Source of the DNA: Gammaproteobacteria bacterium RIFCSPHIGHO2_12_FULL_45_12
GTDB lineage: Bacteria > Pseudomonadota > Gammaproteobacteria > DSM-16500
Direction of reading: 5' to 3'
Assembly: GCA_001801665.1 (NCBI GenBank)
Contig: MGYH01000017.1
Location: 10,105 to 16,765, forward strand
DNA length: 6,661 bases
Made by a program: the position numbers and the translations under genes. Under the pieces are notes generated by a model. That model searched no databases, was not told the DNA's origin, and saw only the letters and a program-made list of their open reading frames with translations. Below, piece by piece: positions 5,094 to 6,661 of this stretch. Position 1 is the first letter of the stretch. Each line of letters starts with the position of its first letter.

Positions 5094-6463
5094 GCTTGCT
5101 TTCTCCCCTGCAATACCTGGGCGATCTGCTTCGCCAACAATTGAATCTGAGCACTTGTCTTCGTTTCTGTCGCACACACTAAGAGACAGTCGCTTAATTC
5201 TGGATAATCTTCCTTGAGCGCATAACCCGCCTGAATGCCAAGCGCCGCGAGCTCATGCAGCACCTGATCAACCGGCTGATTCACTCGCAACACAATCTCA
5301 TGCCACCAGGGCCCGTCAAACACGACCTTGGCACCTGAGATGGCCGTCAGCGCCATTGCCATTTCACGCGTTTTTTGATGGCTGTTGATGGCGACTTGCC
5401 GCAGGCCTTGCGGGCCCATCAAACTCATGTAAATAGTCGATGCCGTCACCATCAACCCTTGATTGGTGCAAATATTGGATGTCGCTTTCGCGCGGCGAAT
5501 ATGCTGCTCACGCGCCTGCAAAGTCAACACATAGCCAGGCTTGCCATTCAAGTCCACCGTACGCCCAACGATGCGCCCGGGCATCTGACGCACCAACGCC
5601 TTTTTGCTACATAAAAATCCGTAATAAGGGCCGCCTGATGCGAGCGGAATACCCAGTGGCTGGCCTTCACCGCAGGCAATATCCGCCCCTGTCTGACCCC
5701 ACTCTCCGGGTGGCTTCAGTAAGGCCATGGCCATGGGGTTCACCACCCCAATCACCAGCATTTTTTGATCATGCGCCCAGTCCGTCAACGCATTAACCTC
5801 TTCTAACACACCCAAAAAATTGGGCTGCGCGATAACCAGCGCCATAGCGTCTTCGTTTGCCCATTTATTCAATTCCGCCAAAGACAATTTACCGGTGGCC
5901 GGATCATTGGGCACCTCAACAATTTCTATTGCTTGCTGGGAAACAATGGTGTTAACCGTTTTACGGTAATTGGGATGCACACTCCGCGGCATCAAGACGC
6001 GAGATTTGCCTGTTTTTCCCTTAAGCCGCACTGCCATCAAGATGGCTTCAGCCAAAGAGGACGCGCCGTCGTATAAAGACGCATTCGATACTTCAAGCGC
6101 CATCAGGCTTGTCATCATGCTTTGAAATTCATAAATGACTTGCAGGCTTCCCTGGCTCGCCTCTGCCTGATAAGGCGTGTAGGCCGTATAAAATTCCCCG
6201 CGCGCGGCAATATCCCAAACGGCGGCAGGAATATGATGTTCATAGGCACCCGCACCGATAAAGCACAGTAAATCACCATCTTGCTTCGCTCGTTCACGCA
6301 TGAGCTGGCCAAGCGCCATCTCGGAAACACCCGGAGGAACACCCTCAAGGGACGCCTGACGCAGCGTCTCTGGTATCTCATCAAATAAGGTGTCCACTTT
6401 TTTAATGCCGATGGTATCCAGCATTTCCTTAATATCTTGTTCCGTATGAGGAATAAACGGCAT
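5078..6463 (-). CDS. gcvPA: Glycine dehydrogenase (decarboxylating) subunit 1, P-protein N-terminal half
   Basis: Partner of GcvPB in the heteromeric P-protein of the glycine cleavage system. It corresponds to the N-terminal half of the single-chain GcvP and has the aminotransferase-like fold but no Schiff-base lysine. The product has 461 residues, normal for GcvPA. Its start MPFIPHTEQDIKEML is the family signature N-terminus, which fixes the ATG at 6463; GGGGGTGG precedes it. Other motifs are FIGAGAYEHHIPAAV (68-82), FYTAYTPYQAEASQG (91-105), NASLYDGASS (127-136), ADIACGEGQPLGIPLASGG (260-278), RQMPGRIVGRTVD (292-304), and HIRRAKATSNICTNQGL (321-337). It follows gcvH after 28 nt and overlaps gcvPB by 16 nt, which fits equal production of the two halves. 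Nothing looks truncated or missing. Confidence 0.97.
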   Translation of the reverse strand: MPFIPHTEQDIKEMLDTIGIKKVDTLFDEIPETLRQASLEGVPPGVSEMALGQLMRERAKQDGDLLCFIGAGAYEHHIPAAVWDIAARGEFYTAYTPYQAEASQGSLQVIYEFQSMMTSLMALEVSNASLYDGASSLAEAILMAVRLKGKTGKSRVLMPRSVHPNYRKTVNTIVSQQAIEIVEVPNDPATGKLSLAELNKWANEDAMALVIAQPNFLGVLEEVNALTDWAHDQKMLVIGVVNPMAMALLKPPGEWGQTGADIACGEGQPLGIPLASGGPYYGFLCSKKALVRQMPGRIVGRTVDLNGKPGYVLTLQAREQHIRRAKATSNICTNQGLMVTASTIYMSLMGPQGLRQVAINSHQKTREMAMALTAISGAKVVFDGPWWHEIVLRVNQPVDQVLHELAALGIQAGYALKEDYPELSDCLLVCATETKTSAQIQLLAKQIAQVLQGRKQACRTN

Positions 6464-6491
6464 TAACCACCCCCGCTAACGTCATAACAAA

Positions 6492-6661
6492 TTAATGCGC
6501 CTCAGACGCAACGATTTTTGAATATTCACCCGCACTTAAAAAACCCGGCAAGTCTTTCTCAGCCGGACGGATGCGTATCAGCCACCCCCGACCATAAGGA
6601 TCTTCATTAATAAGCTGCGGATTCTCAATGACCGCCTCATTCACTTCCACCACATCGCCTG
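6492..6661 (-). CDS. gcvH: Glycine cleavage system H protein, C-terminal fragment (runs off window)
   Basis: Only the last 55 codons and the TAA (6494..6492) are inside the window. They read GDVVEVNEAVIENPQLINED, then PYGRGWLIRIRP, and finish with LSAGEYSKIVASEAH. This matches the C-terminal part of GcvH: the GEVVEVNE strand just after the lipoyl site, the NxDPYGxGWL turn and the LLSAxEY helix. The lipoyl-lysine segment itself would lie just beyond the right edge. GcvH shuttles the aminomethyl group from GcvPA/GcvPB to GcvT. It is the gene before gcvPA in the operon, 28 nt upstream. gcvT and any glycine riboswitch would be expected farther upstream, outside this window. Confidence 0.96.
   Translation of the reverse strand, partial: GDVVEVNEAVIENPQLINEDPYGRGWLIRIRPAEKDLPGFLSAGEYSKIVASEAH

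Overview
The window reads as ordinary chromosomal DNA of a Gram-negative gammaproteobacterium with one small mobile-looking insertion. KdsB implies a lipopolysaccharide containing Kdo. Glycine decarboxylase is split into two adjacent genes (gcvPA, gcvPB), unlike the single gcvP of enterics; as far as I recall this occurs in Legionella, Coxiella and Francisella. With roughly 45-50% GC and short dispersed repeats of the 'GTCGTTGCGAG...GCGGCAATCC' and 'GTCATTCTGAGCGAAG...' types, a member of the Legionellales (Coxiellaceae-like) is my best guess. The species cannot be fixed from this window.

Layout. Positions 1-119 are a short leader with a good sigma70-type promoter, followed on the + strand by kdsB (120-851) and typA/bipA (974-2785, GTG start). 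Positions 2786-3626 form a repeat-rich island around one small minus-strand GIY-YIG nuclease-like gene (3014-3304). From 3627 to the right edge, the minus strand carries the glycine cleavage operon, transcribed right to left: gcvH (only its 3' end is in the window), gcvPA and gcvPB. gcvPA and gcvPB overlap by 16 nt.

The housekeeping genes act separately. KdsB activates Kdo for lipid A/core assembly. TypA is a ribosome-associated GTPase. GcvPA and GcvPB together form the PLP-dependent P-protein, which decarboxylates glycine and hands the aminomethyl group to the lipoyl arm of GcvH.

The most interesting part is the island. The GIY-YIG gene is bracketed by a 53-bp inverted repeat (51/53 identical), and its stop codon lies inside the left arm. 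Outside the right arm, the repeat continues as an exact 52-bp-period tandem array of three units. The outermost ends of the composite (2819-2846 and 3537-3564) are again inverted copies of each other (27/28). On the left, one unit appears to be split by a second, hairpin-forming repeat of a different family. This looks like a repeat-bounded GIY-YIG cassette of about 746 bp, perhaps the nuclease partner that spreads or maintains these short palindromic repeats. That role is inference.
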